Shown in pieces: positions 1-8,225 of a stretch of DNA of 64,000 bases. The position numbers and the translations under genes were made by a program. The stretch covers positions 620,001 through 684,000 of the forward strand of contig JACKEV010000007.1 of assembly GCA_020632795.1 (NCBI GenBank), written 5' to 3'. The stretch's first letter is position 1. Every line of letters starts with the position of its first letter. Origin of the DNA: Alphaproteobacteria bacterium (GTDB taxonomy: Bacteria; Myxococcota_A; UBA796; CAJQPC01). The notes under the pieces were generated by a model. The model did not search any database. It saw nothing but the letters and a program-made list of their open reading frames with translations, and was not told the DNA's origin.

Positions 1-738
1 TTCCAGAAGGCCTGGCTGGACGACTTCTGCAAGGTCTATCCCCGCGAGGTCGGGCTCCCCTTCGAGATATTCATCGAGCCCAAGCTGGTCAGCGAGGAGC
101 GCATGACCATGCTGCGGGACGCCGGCCTGGTCAGCGTCTACATGGGCATCCAGTCGTCCGAGCGGGTGACCGGCCACCTCTACGACCGCCGGGTCAAGAA
201 CACCACGATCAACGACATCGCCGAGCTGTACCACAAGCTGGGGATCAAGCCCCACTTCCAGCTCATTTTCGACGACCCGGTGTCCACCGAGGCCGACAAG
301 AAGGCCCTCTTCGAGATGGTCTCGAAGTTCCCCAAGCCCTTCGACCTCTACCTGTTCTCGATGACGGTGTTCCCGGGCAGCGAGCTGAACCACAAGCTCA
401 TCCGCAGCGGCATCATCAGCGAGTATGACATCGAGGGGGTCAACACCCGCGTCTTCTACCAGCACCGGGTGAACCTGCGGTACCCCCGGCCGGTCGAGGA
501 CACCTTCTGGATCAGCCTCATCCAGATGCTCTCCAAGGACTTCGTGCCGGTGGGCGCGCTGCGGGCGCTGTCCCGCTCCGACACGCTGCGCAAGCACCCC
601 TGGCCGCTGATCCAGGCCGCCAACTTCGCCAACTTCGTCAAGATGGGCACCACGGTCAGCAAGATGGCGGTCGAGGGTGAGCTGACGAAGACCCTGTGGC
701 GGCGCTGGGCCAACATGGACACGATCATCACCACCTGA
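1..738 (+). CDS. Radical SAM family protein, C-terminal part (5' end outside window)
   Basis: The frame is open from base 1, so the gene starts upstream of the window; an internal ATG at 103 is not the true start. The visible 245 residues contain the second half of a radical SAM TIM barrel: FEIFIEPKLVSEE, then AGLVSVYMGIQSS and later HFQLIFDDP, the spacing typical of B12-binding or Elp3-like radical SAM proteins in which the partner strand reads 'GIQS/GIES'. The CxxxCxxC cluster motif and any cobalamin-binding domain would lie in the missing N-terminal half. The C-terminal 90 residues are helical with no recognised motif. Substrate unknown. The next gene starts 40 bases downstream. Confidence 0.75.
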   Translation, partial: FQKAWLDDFCKVYPREVGLPFEIFIEPKLVSEERMTMLRDAGLVSVYMGIQSSERVTGHLYDRRVKNTTINDIAELYHKLGIKPHFQLIFDDPVSTEADKKALFEMVSKFPKPFDLYLFSMTVFPGSELNHKLIRSGIISEYDIEGVNTRVFYQHRVNLRYPRPVEDTFWISLIQMLSKDFVPVGALRALSRSDTLRKHPWPLIQAANFANFVKMGTTVSKMAVEGELTKTLWRRWANMDTIITT

Positions 739-778
739 TCGGCTTGACAACCCCCGGGTCCGTGCGCAGGCTAGGTCC

Positions 779-1729
779 ATGCGCAAGCCCTACGAGATCC
801 TCGGCCCGGGCGGCTTCACGGCAGACCAGGTGCCCTCCGGCAGCCCCTACGAGCTGGTGGACGGCCACCCGGTGGTCTGCCTGCCCACCGGCCGCCGCGG
901 CTCGGTCGCCAACCTCGACGGGGGCATGGTCATCGCCACCGACCCGGCGGTGAAGCGGGCCGGGGTGGACCTGGGCGTCTCCCCGTCCAAGCGCCAGCTC
1001 CGGGCCCCCGACGTGGCGGTCCTGGCGGACGACGAGCCCGACGCCCCCGGCTGGGCGAAGGCCGCGCCCCCGCTGGCGGTGGAGTACGCCGACACCGGGC
1101 AGGACGAGGGCGAGCTGAGCGCCCGCATCGCCGAGCTGCTGGCCGCCGGCACCCGGTTCATCTGGGTGGTTCGCCTCGACGGCATCCGCCGGGTCGAGGT
1201 CCACACCCCCGACGCCCCGCCCACCCTCCACACCCTGGGTCAGCAGCTCACCGCCCCCGGGGTGCTGCAGAACCCCGTCCCGGTGGAGGCGCTGTTCTTC
1301 CACGACGCCGCCCAGCGGGTGGCCCTGCGCAACCTCCTCCAGCGCGAGGGCTACGCCGACCTCGACGAGGTCCGCGCCGAGGCGATCCTGGAGGGCCGCG
1401 AGGAGGGGAAGGCGGTCGGGATCCTGGAGGGCCGCGCCGAAGGCCGCGAGGAAGGCCATGCGGTCGGGATCCTGGAGGGCCGCGAGGAGGGGAAGGCGGT
1501 CGGGATCCTGGAGGGCCGCGAGGAAGGCCATGCGGTCGGGATCCTGGAGGGCCGCGCGCAGGGCCAGGCCGTCGGCCTGCGCGCCGGCCTGCGGGTCGTG
1601 CTCCAGGTGCGGGGCTTCACCCTTACCGCCGAGCAGGAGGCCGCCCTGGCCGCCGCCGACCCGGCCACCCTGCGCCGCTGGCTCGACGCCGCGGCCACCG
1701 CCGAGACCATCGAGGGGCTGTTCGGCTGA
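779..1729 (+). CDS. Uma2-family (DUF820) putative nuclease with tandem C-terminal repeats
   Basis: 316 residues. The N-terminal 190 residues look like the Uma2/DUF820 PD-(D/E)xK-type fold: YELVDGHPV near residue 22, APDVAVL near 80 (the PD of the active site), LAVEY near 100 (acidic partner) and a following FIWVV strand. The family is common in cyanobacteria and myxobacteria, and its biological role is not established. Residues ~200-260 are a run of 12-residue repeats (ILEGREEGKAVG type), probably a continuous charged helix, followed by a C-terminal segment (RGFTLTAEQEAAL...) resembling the tails of PD-(D/E)xK transposase-like nucleases. A perfect TTGACA lies at 744-749, but no convincing -10 follows. 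ATG at 779 is preceded by a weak AGG. Confidence 0.7.
   Translation: MRKPYEILGPGGFTADQVPSGSPYELVDGHPVVCLPTGRRGSVANLDGGMVIATDPAVKRAGVDLGVSPSKRQLRAPDVAVLADDEPDAPGWAKAAPPLAVEYADTGQDEGELSARIAELLAAGTRFIWVVRLDGIRRVEVHTPDAPPTLHTLGQQLTAPGVLQNPVPVEALFFHDAAQRVALRNLLQREGYADLDEVRAEAILEGREEGKAVGILEGRAEGREEGHAVGILEGREEGKAVGILEGREEGHAVGILEGRAQGQAVGLRAGLRVVLQVRGFTLTAEQEAALAAADPATLRRWLDAAATAETIEGLFG
1383..1562 (+). repeat. In-frame 36-bp tandem repeats inside the Uma2-like gene
   Basis: Five copies of a unit beginning ATCCTGGAGGGCCGC occur at 1384, 1420, 1468, 1504 and 1540. Spacing is 36 bp except for one 48-bp step caused by a 12-bp insertion. Copies are nearly identical at the DNA level and alternate between GAGGGGAAG and GAAGGCCAT variants (protein ...REEGK / REEGH...). 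All length differences are multiples of 3, so the frame is kept. Confidence 0.9.
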
Positions 1730-1855
1730 GCCTGCTCCGTCGGGGCCGAGCGTGAATCCCCGCTTTCGCAGAGCGCCCGCGTTCGTCACCGCTTCGTTCG
1801 GTTGACCGCGCGGCTGCGGCGGGTCACAGAGCGGGTCCTCACTTCGGAGAGCCTG

Positions 1856-3676
1856 ATGCCCGAGCTGCGCAACGTCGCCATCATCGCCCACGTCGACCAC
1901 GGAAAGACCACCCTGGTCGACGGCCTGCTCAAGCAGGCGGGCACCTTCGCCGCCCACGAGGAGATCCGCGACCGGGTCATGGACTCGATGGACCTGGAGC
2001 GGGAGCGGGGGATCACCATCCTGGCCAAGAACACCGCGATCACCTACGGCGACGTCAAGATCAACATCGTCGACACCCCCGGCCACGCCGACTTCGGCGG
2101 CGAGGTCGAGCGGGTGCTCAAGATGGTCGACGGCGCCCTGCTGCTGGTCGACGCCTCGGAGGGGCCGCTGCCCCAGACCCGGTTCGTGCTGCGCAAGGCC
2201 CTGGAGGCCAAGCTCCGCATCCTGGTCTGCGTCAACAAGATCGACCGCCCCGACGCCCGCATCGACGAGGTCGTCGACGAGATCTACGACCTGTTCATCG
2301 ACCTCGACGCCACCGAGGAGCAGATCGAGTTCCCCATCGTCTATGCGTGCGCCCGCGACGGCATCTGCACGCTGGACATGGACGAGCCGGGCACCGACCT
2401 CAAGCCGCTGTTCGAGCTGCTGGTCTCGGAGATCCCGTCCCCCAAGGGCGACCCCGACATCATCCCGCAGCTCCTGGTCACCCAGCTCGACTACGACACC
2501 TACGTCGGGCGCCTGGCCATCGGGCGGCTGTTCAACGGCACCCTGCACCGGCGGCAGGAGCTGGCCCTGGTCGGTGAGTCCGAGACCACCCGGGTGAAGA
2601 TCAACCAGCTCTACACCTACGAGGGCCTCAAGCGGATCGAGGTGGAGGAGGTCACCGCAGGCGACATCCTGGCCATCGCCGGCATCGACGCCCTGAACAT
2701 CGGCGACACCCTCACCGACGCCGAGGACCCCCGCCCCCTGCCGCGCGTGCGCGTCGACGAGCCCACCATCGGCATGACCTTCTGGGCGAACACGGGGCCC
2801 TTCTCCGGCCGGGACGGCAAGTACGTCACCGCCCGCCAGATCCGGGAGCGCCTGGAGAAGGAGCTGCTCACCAACGTCGCCCTGCGCATGGAGGAGACCG
2901 AGGACACCGACGGCTACAAGGTCTACGGCCGCGGCGAGCTGCAGCTCGCCATCCTCATCGAGCAGATGCGGCGCGAGGGCTACGAGATGTGCGTCAGCAA
3001 GCCCGAGGTCGTCATCCGCGAGGTCAACGGCCAGCAGCAGGAGCCCTACGAGATCGCCCAGCTCGACTTCCCCGAGCAGTTCATGGGCGTGATCACCGAG
3101 AAGATGAGCCTGCGCAAGGGCCGCATGGAGCAGATGCGCATGTCGGGCTCGGGCCGGGTGCGGGTGGAGTTCCGCATCCCCTCCCGCGGCCTGATCGGCT
3201 TCCGAGGCGAATACCTCAACGACACCCGCGGCCAGGGCATCATGAACACGCTGTTCGACGGCTGGGACGAGGTCGCCGGCTACATCCCCTACCGGGTCAA
3301 CGGCTCGATCCTCGCCGACCGCCAGGGCTCGGCCACCACCTACGCCCTCTTCCACCTCCAGCCCCGGGGCCGGCTGTTCATCGGCCCGGGGACGGAGATC
3401 TACGAGGGCATGATCCTGGGCGAGAACTCCCGTGAGAACGACCTCAACGTCAACGCCACCAAGGCCAAGCAGCTCACCAACTTCCGCTCCTCGGGCGCGG
3501 ACGAGAAGCTGATCCTGGCCCCCCCGGTCAAGATGACCCTGGAGAAGGCCCTGGAGTTCATCGCCGAGGACGAGCTGGTCGAGATCACCCCCGCCCACAT
3601 CCGCATGCGCAAGAAGATCCTGGCGGGCAACCAGCGCACCGTGGTGCGGGGCGAGAAGAAGGAGCGGAAGAAGTAG
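1856..3676 (+). CDS. typA: Ribosome-associated GTPase BipA/TypA
   Basis: 606 residues, the usual length for the family. Translation-factor GTPase that binds the 70S ribosome and aids 50S assembly and stress adaptation. G1 is AHVDHGKTTL near residue 13, G3 is DTPGHADFGGE, G4 is VNKIDRPDARI; the EF-G-like domain III/V and BipA-specific C-terminal domain follow (SRGLIGFRGEYLNDTRG and the conserved HIRMRKK end). ATG at 1856 is chosen over an upstream TTG because the protein then starts MPELRNVAIIAHVDH, as in other BipA proteins, with GGAG just upstream. It is transcribed alone, with 126 bases to the preceding gene. Confidence 0.97.
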   Translation: MPELRNVAIIAHVDHGKTTLVDGLLKQAGTFAAHEEIRDRVMDSMDLERERGITILAKNTAITYGDVKINIVDTPGHADFGGEVERVLKMVDGALLLVDASEGPLPQTRFVLRKALEAKLRILVCVNKIDRPDARIDEVVDEIYDLFIDLDATEEQIEFPIVYACARDGICTLDMDEPGTDLKPLFELLVSEIPSPKGDPDIIPQLLVTQLDYDTYVGRLAIGRLFNGTLHRRQELALVGESETTRVKINQLYTYEGLKRIEVEEVTAGDILAIAGIDALNIGDTLTDAEDPRPLPRVRVDEPTIGMTFWANTGPFSGRDGKYVTARQIRERLEKELLTNVALRMEETEDTDGYKVYGRGELQLAILIEQMRREGYEMCVSKPEVVIREVNGQQQEPYEIAQLDFPEQFMGVITEKMSLRKGRMEQMRMSGSGRVRVEFRIPSRGLIGFRGEYLNDTRGQGIMNTLFDGWDEVAGYIPYRVNGSILADRQGSATTYALFHLQPRGRLFIGPGTEIYEGMILGENSRENDLNVNATKAKQLTNFRSSGADEKLILAPPVKMTLEKALEFIAEDELVEITPAHIRMRKKILAGNQRTVVRGEKKERKK

Positions 3677-3729
3677 CGGAGGCGCCGCGGCGTGGTAGCG
3701 TCGGGGTCCCCAAGACGGGAGTGAAGCGG

Positions 3730-4086
3730 ATGAGAACCCCGACGATGACCGCGCAGCGGACCCTTCAGCGAAGTGGGGCGGCGCGTCGCGTCGACCCGAA
3801 GCTCCGGCACCCAGGGGCGCGCGGCATCGCGCCAGCCGACGAGTGGTCGGACTTCCTGGCATGTCTGGCCCACGAGAACGTCACCGTCGCCCAGGCCCAG
3901 GCCGCCTGGAACGCTTGCGGGAACGACATCCCCTGTCTGCTCGGGCACATCGGCAACGCCGCGTACTGCTTCGTCGCGATGCAGGCTGCTCTCTCCGGGA
4001 ACATGCCGGACTACGATCCCGGTCCGCCAGCACCTCCAGCGGGCGGGGGCGGGGGCGGGCATGCAGCCGCCGCTGCGGCGGCCTGA
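3730..4086 (+). CDS. Small hypothetical protein, Cys-containing core with Gly/Ala tail
   Basis: 118 residues, not recognised. ATG at 3730 has GGGAG eight bases upstream; a GTG at 3721 overlaps that ribosome site and is less likely. The central part (WSDFLACLAHENV to AAYCFVAMQAAL) is helical and carries four Cys (LACLAH, WNACG, IPCLLG, AYCFV). The last 25 residues are PPAPPAGGGGGG followed by Ala-rich residues. No signal peptide or membrane segment. It ends three bases before the convergent aroC stop. Composition and the ribosome site favour a real gene, but the low-complexity tail and lack of a known family leave doubt. Confidence 0.5.
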   Translation: MRTPTMTAQRTLQRSGAARRVDPKLRHPGARGIAPADEWSDFLACLAHENVTVAQAQAAWNACGNDIPCLLGHIGNAAYCFVAMQAALSGNMPDYDPGPPAPPAGGGGGGHAAAAAAA

Positions 4087-4089
4087 GGC

Positions 4090-5172
4090 TCAACCGCTCC
4101 GGATCGCCCGCCACCGCAGCAGGTGGTCGCACAGCACCAGCGCCACCCCGGCCTCCACGATGGGCACCGCCCTGGGCACGACGCAGGGGTCGTGGCGGCC
4201 CTTGGGCTTGATGGTGGTGGGCCGCCCCGCCCGGTCCACGGTGTCCTGCTCCTTGAAGATGGTCGCCACCGGCTTGAAGGCCACCGAGAGCAGGATCGGC
4301 ATGCCGTTGGAGATGCCCCCCTGGATGCCGCCGGAGTGGTTGGTCGCGGTGCGGATCTGCCCGTCTTTGTTGATGAAGACGTCGTTGTGGGCGCTGCCGC
4401 GCATGCCGACGCCGCCGAAGCCGCTGCCGCTCTCGAAGCCCTTGGCGGCGGGCAGGGACATCATGGCAGCGGCGAGGTCCGCCTCCAGCTTGTCGAAGAC
4501 CGGGTCCCCCAGCCCCGCCGGGACCCCCCGCGCCACGCAGCGCACCACCCCGCCGATGGTGTCGCCCTCGCGGCGGACCTCCTTGATGAGCGCCTCCATC
4601 TTTGCGGCCATGTCCGGGTCCGGGCAGCGCACCGGGTTGGCCTCGACCGCCTCCCGCGTCACGGCGTCAGGGTCGACCCCCGCGACGAGGTCGCCCACCC
4701 GGTCCACCCAGGCGAGGATCTCCACCCCGGCCAGCTCGCGCAGCACCTGCTTCGCGATGGCCCCCGCGGCGACCCGCGCGACGGTCTCCCGCGCCGAGGC
4801 CCGGCCCCCGCCCTGCCAGTTGCGCAGCCCGTAGCGGGCCTCGTAGGTGAAGTCGGCGTGGGAGGGGCGGAAGGTGTCCTTGAAGGGCGCATACGCCCGT
4901 GGATCGGCGTCGGTGTTGAAGACGACGAGGCTGATCGCCGTCCCCAGGGTGCGGCCTTCGAACACGCCGGAGAGGACCTGCACCCGATCGGGCTCCTTGC
5001 GCTGGGTCGTGATGCGGGACTGGCCGGGGCGGCGGCGGTCCAGGTCGCGCTGAAGGGCGTCGAGGTCCAGGACCATGCCCGGCGGGCAGCCCTCGACCAC
5101 CGCGCCCAGCGCGCCCCCGTGGGACTCGCCCCAGGTGGTCACGCGAAAGATCCGGCCGGTGCTGCTTCCCAT
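4090..5172 (-). CDS. aroC: Chorismate synthase
   Basis: 360 residues, normal family length. Converts 5-enolpyruvylshikimate-3-phosphate to chorismate, the last step of the shikimate pathway, using reduced FMN in the cytosol. Family signatures in order: TTWGESHGGALG near residue 11, RRPGQSRITTQRKEPD, FEGRTLGTAI, GGGRASARETVARVAAG near 130 (flavin site) and SGGIQGGISNGMPI near 280. The protein starts MGSSTGRIFRVTTWGESHG, as expected. It stands alone, divergent from the membrane protein at 5233 (60 bases between starts) and convergent with the small gene ending at 4086. Confidence 0.97.
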   Translation of the reverse strand: MGSSTGRIFRVTTWGESHGGALGAVVEGCPPGMVLDLDALQRDLDRRRPGQSRITTQRKEPDRVQVLSGVFEGRTLGTAISLVVFNTDADPRAYAPFKDTFRPSHADFTYEARYGLRNWQGGGRASARETVARVAAGAIAKQVLRELAGVEILAWVDRVGDLVAGVDPDAVTREAVEANPVRCPDPDMAAKMEALIKEVRREGDTIGGVVRCVARGVPAGLGDPVFDKLEADLAAAMMSLPAAKGFESGSGFGGVGMRGSAHNDVFINKDGQIRTATNHSGGIQGGISNGMPILLSVAFKPVATIFKEQDTVDRAGRPTTIKPKGRHDPCVVPRAVPIVEAGVALVLCDHLLRWRAIRSG

Positions 5173-5232
5173 CGGGTGCAGCTATCCGGGGACGCGGAGG
5201 TCCGCTATCCTCCATGAACCCTTGGAGGTGTC

Positions 5233-6609
5233 ATGGACCTGCCCGCGAAGCGCCCCGGGATGCCGGCCGTGCTGGCCGGCGCCACCGCCCCGGTGGACCG
5301 CAAGACCTACGCCATCGCCGGCTTCGGGCTGATGCTGGTCAAGTACCTCGGGGAGGCCGGGCTGGTGTTCGCCACCACCGGCGCGCTGTTCAACCCGCTG
5401 GTGTTCCTGTCCCCCAGCGTGTCCCTGCGCCTGGACGTCCTGAACACCGCGCCGGACTGGGCGGTGCCGGCGATGGCGCTGTGGACCCTGCCCTTCATCT
5501 GGATCGGCGCGAGCATGACCGTGCGCCGCGCCCGGGACGCCGGGCTGTCCAGCCTGTTCGGCCTGTTCTTCTTCTTCCCCCTGCTCAACTTCCTGGTGAT
5601 GCTGGGGCTCTGCGCGCTGCCCTCCCGACCCCGACCCGAGCCCGCCGAGTTGGCCCCCCTGTCCGGGGAGGATCGCGGGGTCTGGGCGGCCTTGAGCGGC
5701 GTGGCGGCGGGCTCGTCCCTGGCGCTGGGCATGGTGCTGCTCTCGGTGTTCGGCTTCGGGGAGTACGGCGGCGCCCTGTTCGTGGGCACCCCCTTCGTCA
5801 TGGGCATGGTCAGCGCCTTCCTGTTCAACCTGCGCACGCCCCACGGCTGGCTGGCCAACATCGGCGTGGGCGTGGCGACCGTGGGCGTGTCCGGGGGGCT
5901 GTTGATGCTGTTCGCCCTGGAGGGCGCCATCTGCCTGGCGATGGCCGCGCCGCTGGCCGTGGCGCTGGCCCTGATGGGCGTGGCGCTGGGCAAGGTGCTG
6001 GCCAGCCTGGAGGGGCGCCGGGCGGTGGCCCTGCCGGTGGTGGGCCTGCCCTTCCTGCCCCTGGTGGAGGCGCCGCCGGGCGGCGGTGCGGTGCACGAGG
6101 TCGTCAGCGCGGTGGACATCGCCGCGCCCCCCGAGGTGGTGTGGGACAACGTCATCGGCTTCGGCGGGGTGGAGCTGCCGCCCCCGGCGGAGTGGTTCTT
6201 CAACCTGGGCATCGCCTACCCCATCCGCGCCCGCATCGAGGGCGAGGGCCCCGGCGCGGTGCGCTACTGCGAGTTCTCCACCGGCCCCTTCGTGGAGCCC
6301 ATCACCACCTGGGACGCCCCCCGCCACCTGGCCTTCGACGTGGTCGAGAGCCCGCCCACCATGCACGAGTGGAGCCCCTGGCGCCACGTCTTCGCCCCCC
6401 ACCTGGAGACCGTCCTGAAGAGCCGCCGGGGCGAGTTCCGCCTCACGCCGCTGCCCGACGGCGGCACCCGGCTGGAGGGGCACACCTGGTACACCTTCGA
6501 GATGGCGCCCTCGGCGTACTGGGCGCTGTGGAGTGACGCCTCCATCCACGCCATCCACCTGCGGGTGCTGGAGCACATCGCGCGGGTGAGCGAGGCGTCA
6601 TCGGGTTAG
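5233..6609 (+). CDS. Membrane protein with DUF805-like N-terminus and C-terminal SRPBCC (START-like) domain
   Basis: 458 residues. Residues ~15-125 hold three or four hydrophobic helices, with a VRRARDAG stretch before the next helix as in DUF805 proteins. Residues ~150-280 add four to five more helices. From ~290 the sequence becomes soluble: VVSAVDIAAPPEVVWDNV is the typical first strand and helix of the SRPBCC ligand-binding fold, then WFFNLGIAYP and a C-terminal helix (IHAIHLRVLEHI). The ligand is unknown; lipid or another hydrophobic ligand is possible. GGAGG precedes the ATG. Only 10 bases separate it from the phosphatidylserine decarboxylase gene, so they are likely co-transcribed, which fits a membrane-lipid role (inference). 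Confidence 0.7.
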   Translation: MDLPAKRPGMPAVLAGATAPVDRKTYAIAGFGLMLVKYLGEAGLVFATTGALFNPLVFLSPSVSLRLDVLNTAPDWAVPAMALWTLPFIWIGASMTVRRARDAGLSSLFGLFFFFPLLNFLVMLGLCALPSRPRPEPAELAPLSGEDRGVWAALSGVAAGSSLALGMVLLSVFGFGEYGGALFVGTPFVMGMVSAFLFNLRTPHGWLANIGVGVATVGVSGGLLMLFALEGAICLAMAAPLAVALALMGVALGKVLASLEGRRAVALPVVGLPFLPLVEAPPGGGAVHEVVSAVDIAAPPEVVWDNVIGFGGVELPPPAEWFFNLGIAYPIRARIEGEGPGAVRYCEFSTGPFVEPITTWDAPRHLAFDVVESPPTMHEWSPWRHVFAPHLETVLKSRRGEFRLTPLPDGGTRLEGHTWYTFEMAPSAYWALWSDASIHAIHLRVLEHIARVSEASSG

Positions 6610-6619
6610 AGCGCGGGAC

Positions 6620-7573
6620 ATGAACGACGCGCTCATCGTCACGCTGCTCTCGGTGGTCCCCAAGAACCTCGGCTCCAAGCTCCAGGGCTGGGCCGGGCGC
6701 CTGGGGCTCTCCCGGCTGATCATCCGCTGGTACGTGAACCGCTACGGCGTCGACACCACCGAGATGATCGGCACCCCCGAGGACTACGACACCCTCCAGG
6801 ACTTCTTCGTCCGGCCCCTCAAGCCCGACGCCCGGCCCGTGGACCCGGCCCCCGATGCCCTGGTCTCCCCCTGCGACGCGATGGTGTACGCCTACGGGCG
6901 GCTGCCCGAGGACGGCGTGCTGCCGCTGGAGACGGGCCTGCCGCTGGACGCGGTCGAGCTGGTCGGCGGCGACCCCCGCTACCGCGGCGGCGGCTTCGCG
7001 GTGCTCTACCTCTCCCCCAAGGACTACCACCGGGTCCACCACCCCCTGGACGGCCAGACCGTCGGTCTGCGCTACCTGCCCGGCCAGCTCTGGCCGGTCT
7101 TCCCCGAGGCCACCCGCCGCATCCCCAACCTCTTCGCCCGCAATGAGCGCATGGCGGTCCTCGTGGACACCCCGCAGGCCGGGCGCGTGGCGGTGGTGCT
7201 GGTCGGCGCCTACGGGGTGGGGCGCATCAGCGTGCCCTTCGCCGAGCTGGAGTCGAACACCGGGCACCCCGCCGCCTACCAGGGCTACAGCCCGCCCATC
7301 CCGGCCCACCGCGGCGCGGAGCTGGGGCGCTTCAACCTCGGCTCCACGGTGATCCTGCTGACCGAGCCGGGCGCGGTGCGCTGGGAGCTGGAGATCGGCG
7401 CGGACATCAAGGTGGGCCAGCGCATCGCCACGGTCGGCCCCTTCGCCGAGCCCACCCACCCGGCCGACGGCGGCCGGGTCGACCCGGGCTTCGACGACGC
7501 CGAGCAGAGCACGCCACTTCTGGGGGAGGTCACCGCCGCCACCACCCTCGCCGGGGTCCCCCAGGAGGAGTGA
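6620..7573 (+). CDS. psd: Phosphatidylserine decarboxylase proenzyme
   Basis: 317 residues. Makes phosphatidylethanolamine from phosphatidylserine at the inner membrane using a self-made pyruvoyl group. Expected motifs: LQDFFVRPLKPDARP near residue 60, SPCDA near 80 (Asp of the self-cleavage triad), YLSPKDYHRVHHP near 133 (His), and FNLGSTVIL near 238. In the last, LGST marks autocleavage before Ser242, which becomes the pyruvoyl end of the small chain. It follows the DUF805/SRPBCC gene closely and ends next to the convergent ATPase gene, with a shared hairpin at the junction. Confidence 0.95.
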   Translation: MNDALIVTLLSVVPKNLGSKLQGWAGRLGLSRLIIRWYVNRYGVDTTEMIGTPEDYDTLQDFFVRPLKPDARPVDPAPDALVSPCDAMVYAYGRLPEDGVLPLETGLPLDAVELVGGDPRYRGGGFAVLYLSPKDYHRVHHPLDGQTVGLRYLPGQLWPVFPEATRRIPNLFARNERMAVLVDTPQAGRVAVVLVGAYGVGRISVPFAELESNTGHPAAYQGYSPPIPAHRGAELGRFNLGSTVILLTEPGAVRWELEIGADIKVGQRIATVGPFAEPTHPADGGRVDPGFDDAEQSTPLLGEVTAATTLAGVPQEE

Positions 7574-7597
7574 TCAGCTCCGGCGCTGGAGCTGATC
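7572..7597. terminator. Hairpin across the convergent psd/ATPase gene ends
   Basis: Perfect 10-bp inverted repeat: arms at 7572-7581 and 7588-7597 (GATCAGCTCC and its complement) with loop GGCGCT. It overlaps both stop codons and the last codons of the minus-strand gene. There is no T run, so it may slow or stop transcription in both directions only weakly, or protect 3' ends. Confidence 0.5.
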
Positions 7598-8173
7598 GAC
7601 GATGCTCTCGATCGAGGCCAGCCCGAAGGTGATCTTCTTGAAGAAGCTACGGTTGTGGGGCACCAGCACGAAGCGCGGGTGACGCCCCCAGATCTGCTCC
7701 AGGCGCAGGTCCAGGTCCACGGCGGTGGCCTGATCCTCGGTGCGGATGGGGTTGCCCCCCTCGATGTTCATGCCCCCGGCGGCGGCGGTGCGGAAGAAGA
7801 TGACCGCGTCATAGCGGTCCAGCTCAGCCTCCCGGGTGGTGCCCAGGGCCGAGAAGAAGTCCTCCGGGCCCTCCGGCCAGTAGGCGGCGCCGTCCAGGGT
7901 CCCCCGGTCGCAGAGCAGGATGCGCCCGGGGTAGCAGGCCGCCTGCACATCTTCGAGGTTCCTCTGCACATGATAGATGGCCTGCTGCACGGCGCGCTGC
8001 CCCTTTGGATCGCCCACCCGGGGAAATCCCCCGGAAAACAAGAGCGTCGCCGCCTCAGGCACCACCACCACCTCGTCGCCGATCTCGCGGCGGAACAGGT
8101 CGGCGGCGGTGGTCTTGCCCCCACCGGGACCCCCGGTGAGCACGATGCGCATGCGGTGGTTGTTGGTACCCAT
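7574..8173 (-). CDS. P-loop ATPase of the AAA_28/NadR-like kinase type
   Basis: 199 residues. Walker A is TGGPGGGKTTAADLF near residue 13. The VPEAATLLFSGGFP segment, LLCDRGTLDGAAYWP (Walker-B-like Asp with a DRG motif) and the FFRTAAAGG segment match the AAA_28 / NadR C-terminal kinase-like group, which resembles small-molecule or nucleoside kinases. The substrate is unknown. ATG at 8173 is supported by GGGAGGT eight bases upstream; an internal ATG at residue 8 is less likely. It does not overlap psd: the two stop codons abut. About 50 bases separate it from the ABC operon upstream on the same strand. Confidence 0.75.
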   Translation of the reverse strand: MGTNNHRMRIVLTGGPGGGKTTAADLFRREIGDEVVVVPEAATLLFSGGFPRVGDPKGQRAVQQAIYHVQRNLEDVQAACYPGRILLCDRGTLDGAAYWPEGPEDFFSALGTTREAELDRYDAVIFFRTAAAGGMNIEGGNPIRTEDQATAVDLDLRLEQIWGRHPRFVLVPHNRSFFKKITFGLASIESIVDQLQRRS

Positions 8174-8225
8174 GATAGGACCTCCCGTCCCTGCAGGATC
8201 GCCCGCGGGGACGGGGAGCGCAAGG

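Noticed and set aside
1383..1562. CRISPR-like repeat spacing
   Set aside because: Repeats are contiguous, without spacers, and encode a regular in-frame protein repeat.
728..3862. Minus-strand open frame of over 1000 codons opposite the Uma2 and typA genes
   Set aside because: It is antisense to two well-supported genes, has low-complexity Leu/Gly/Asp/Val composition, and is a common artefact of GC bias.
4123..5217. Plus-strand open frame opposite aroC
   Set aside because: Antisense to a complete chorismate synthase with all family motifs.
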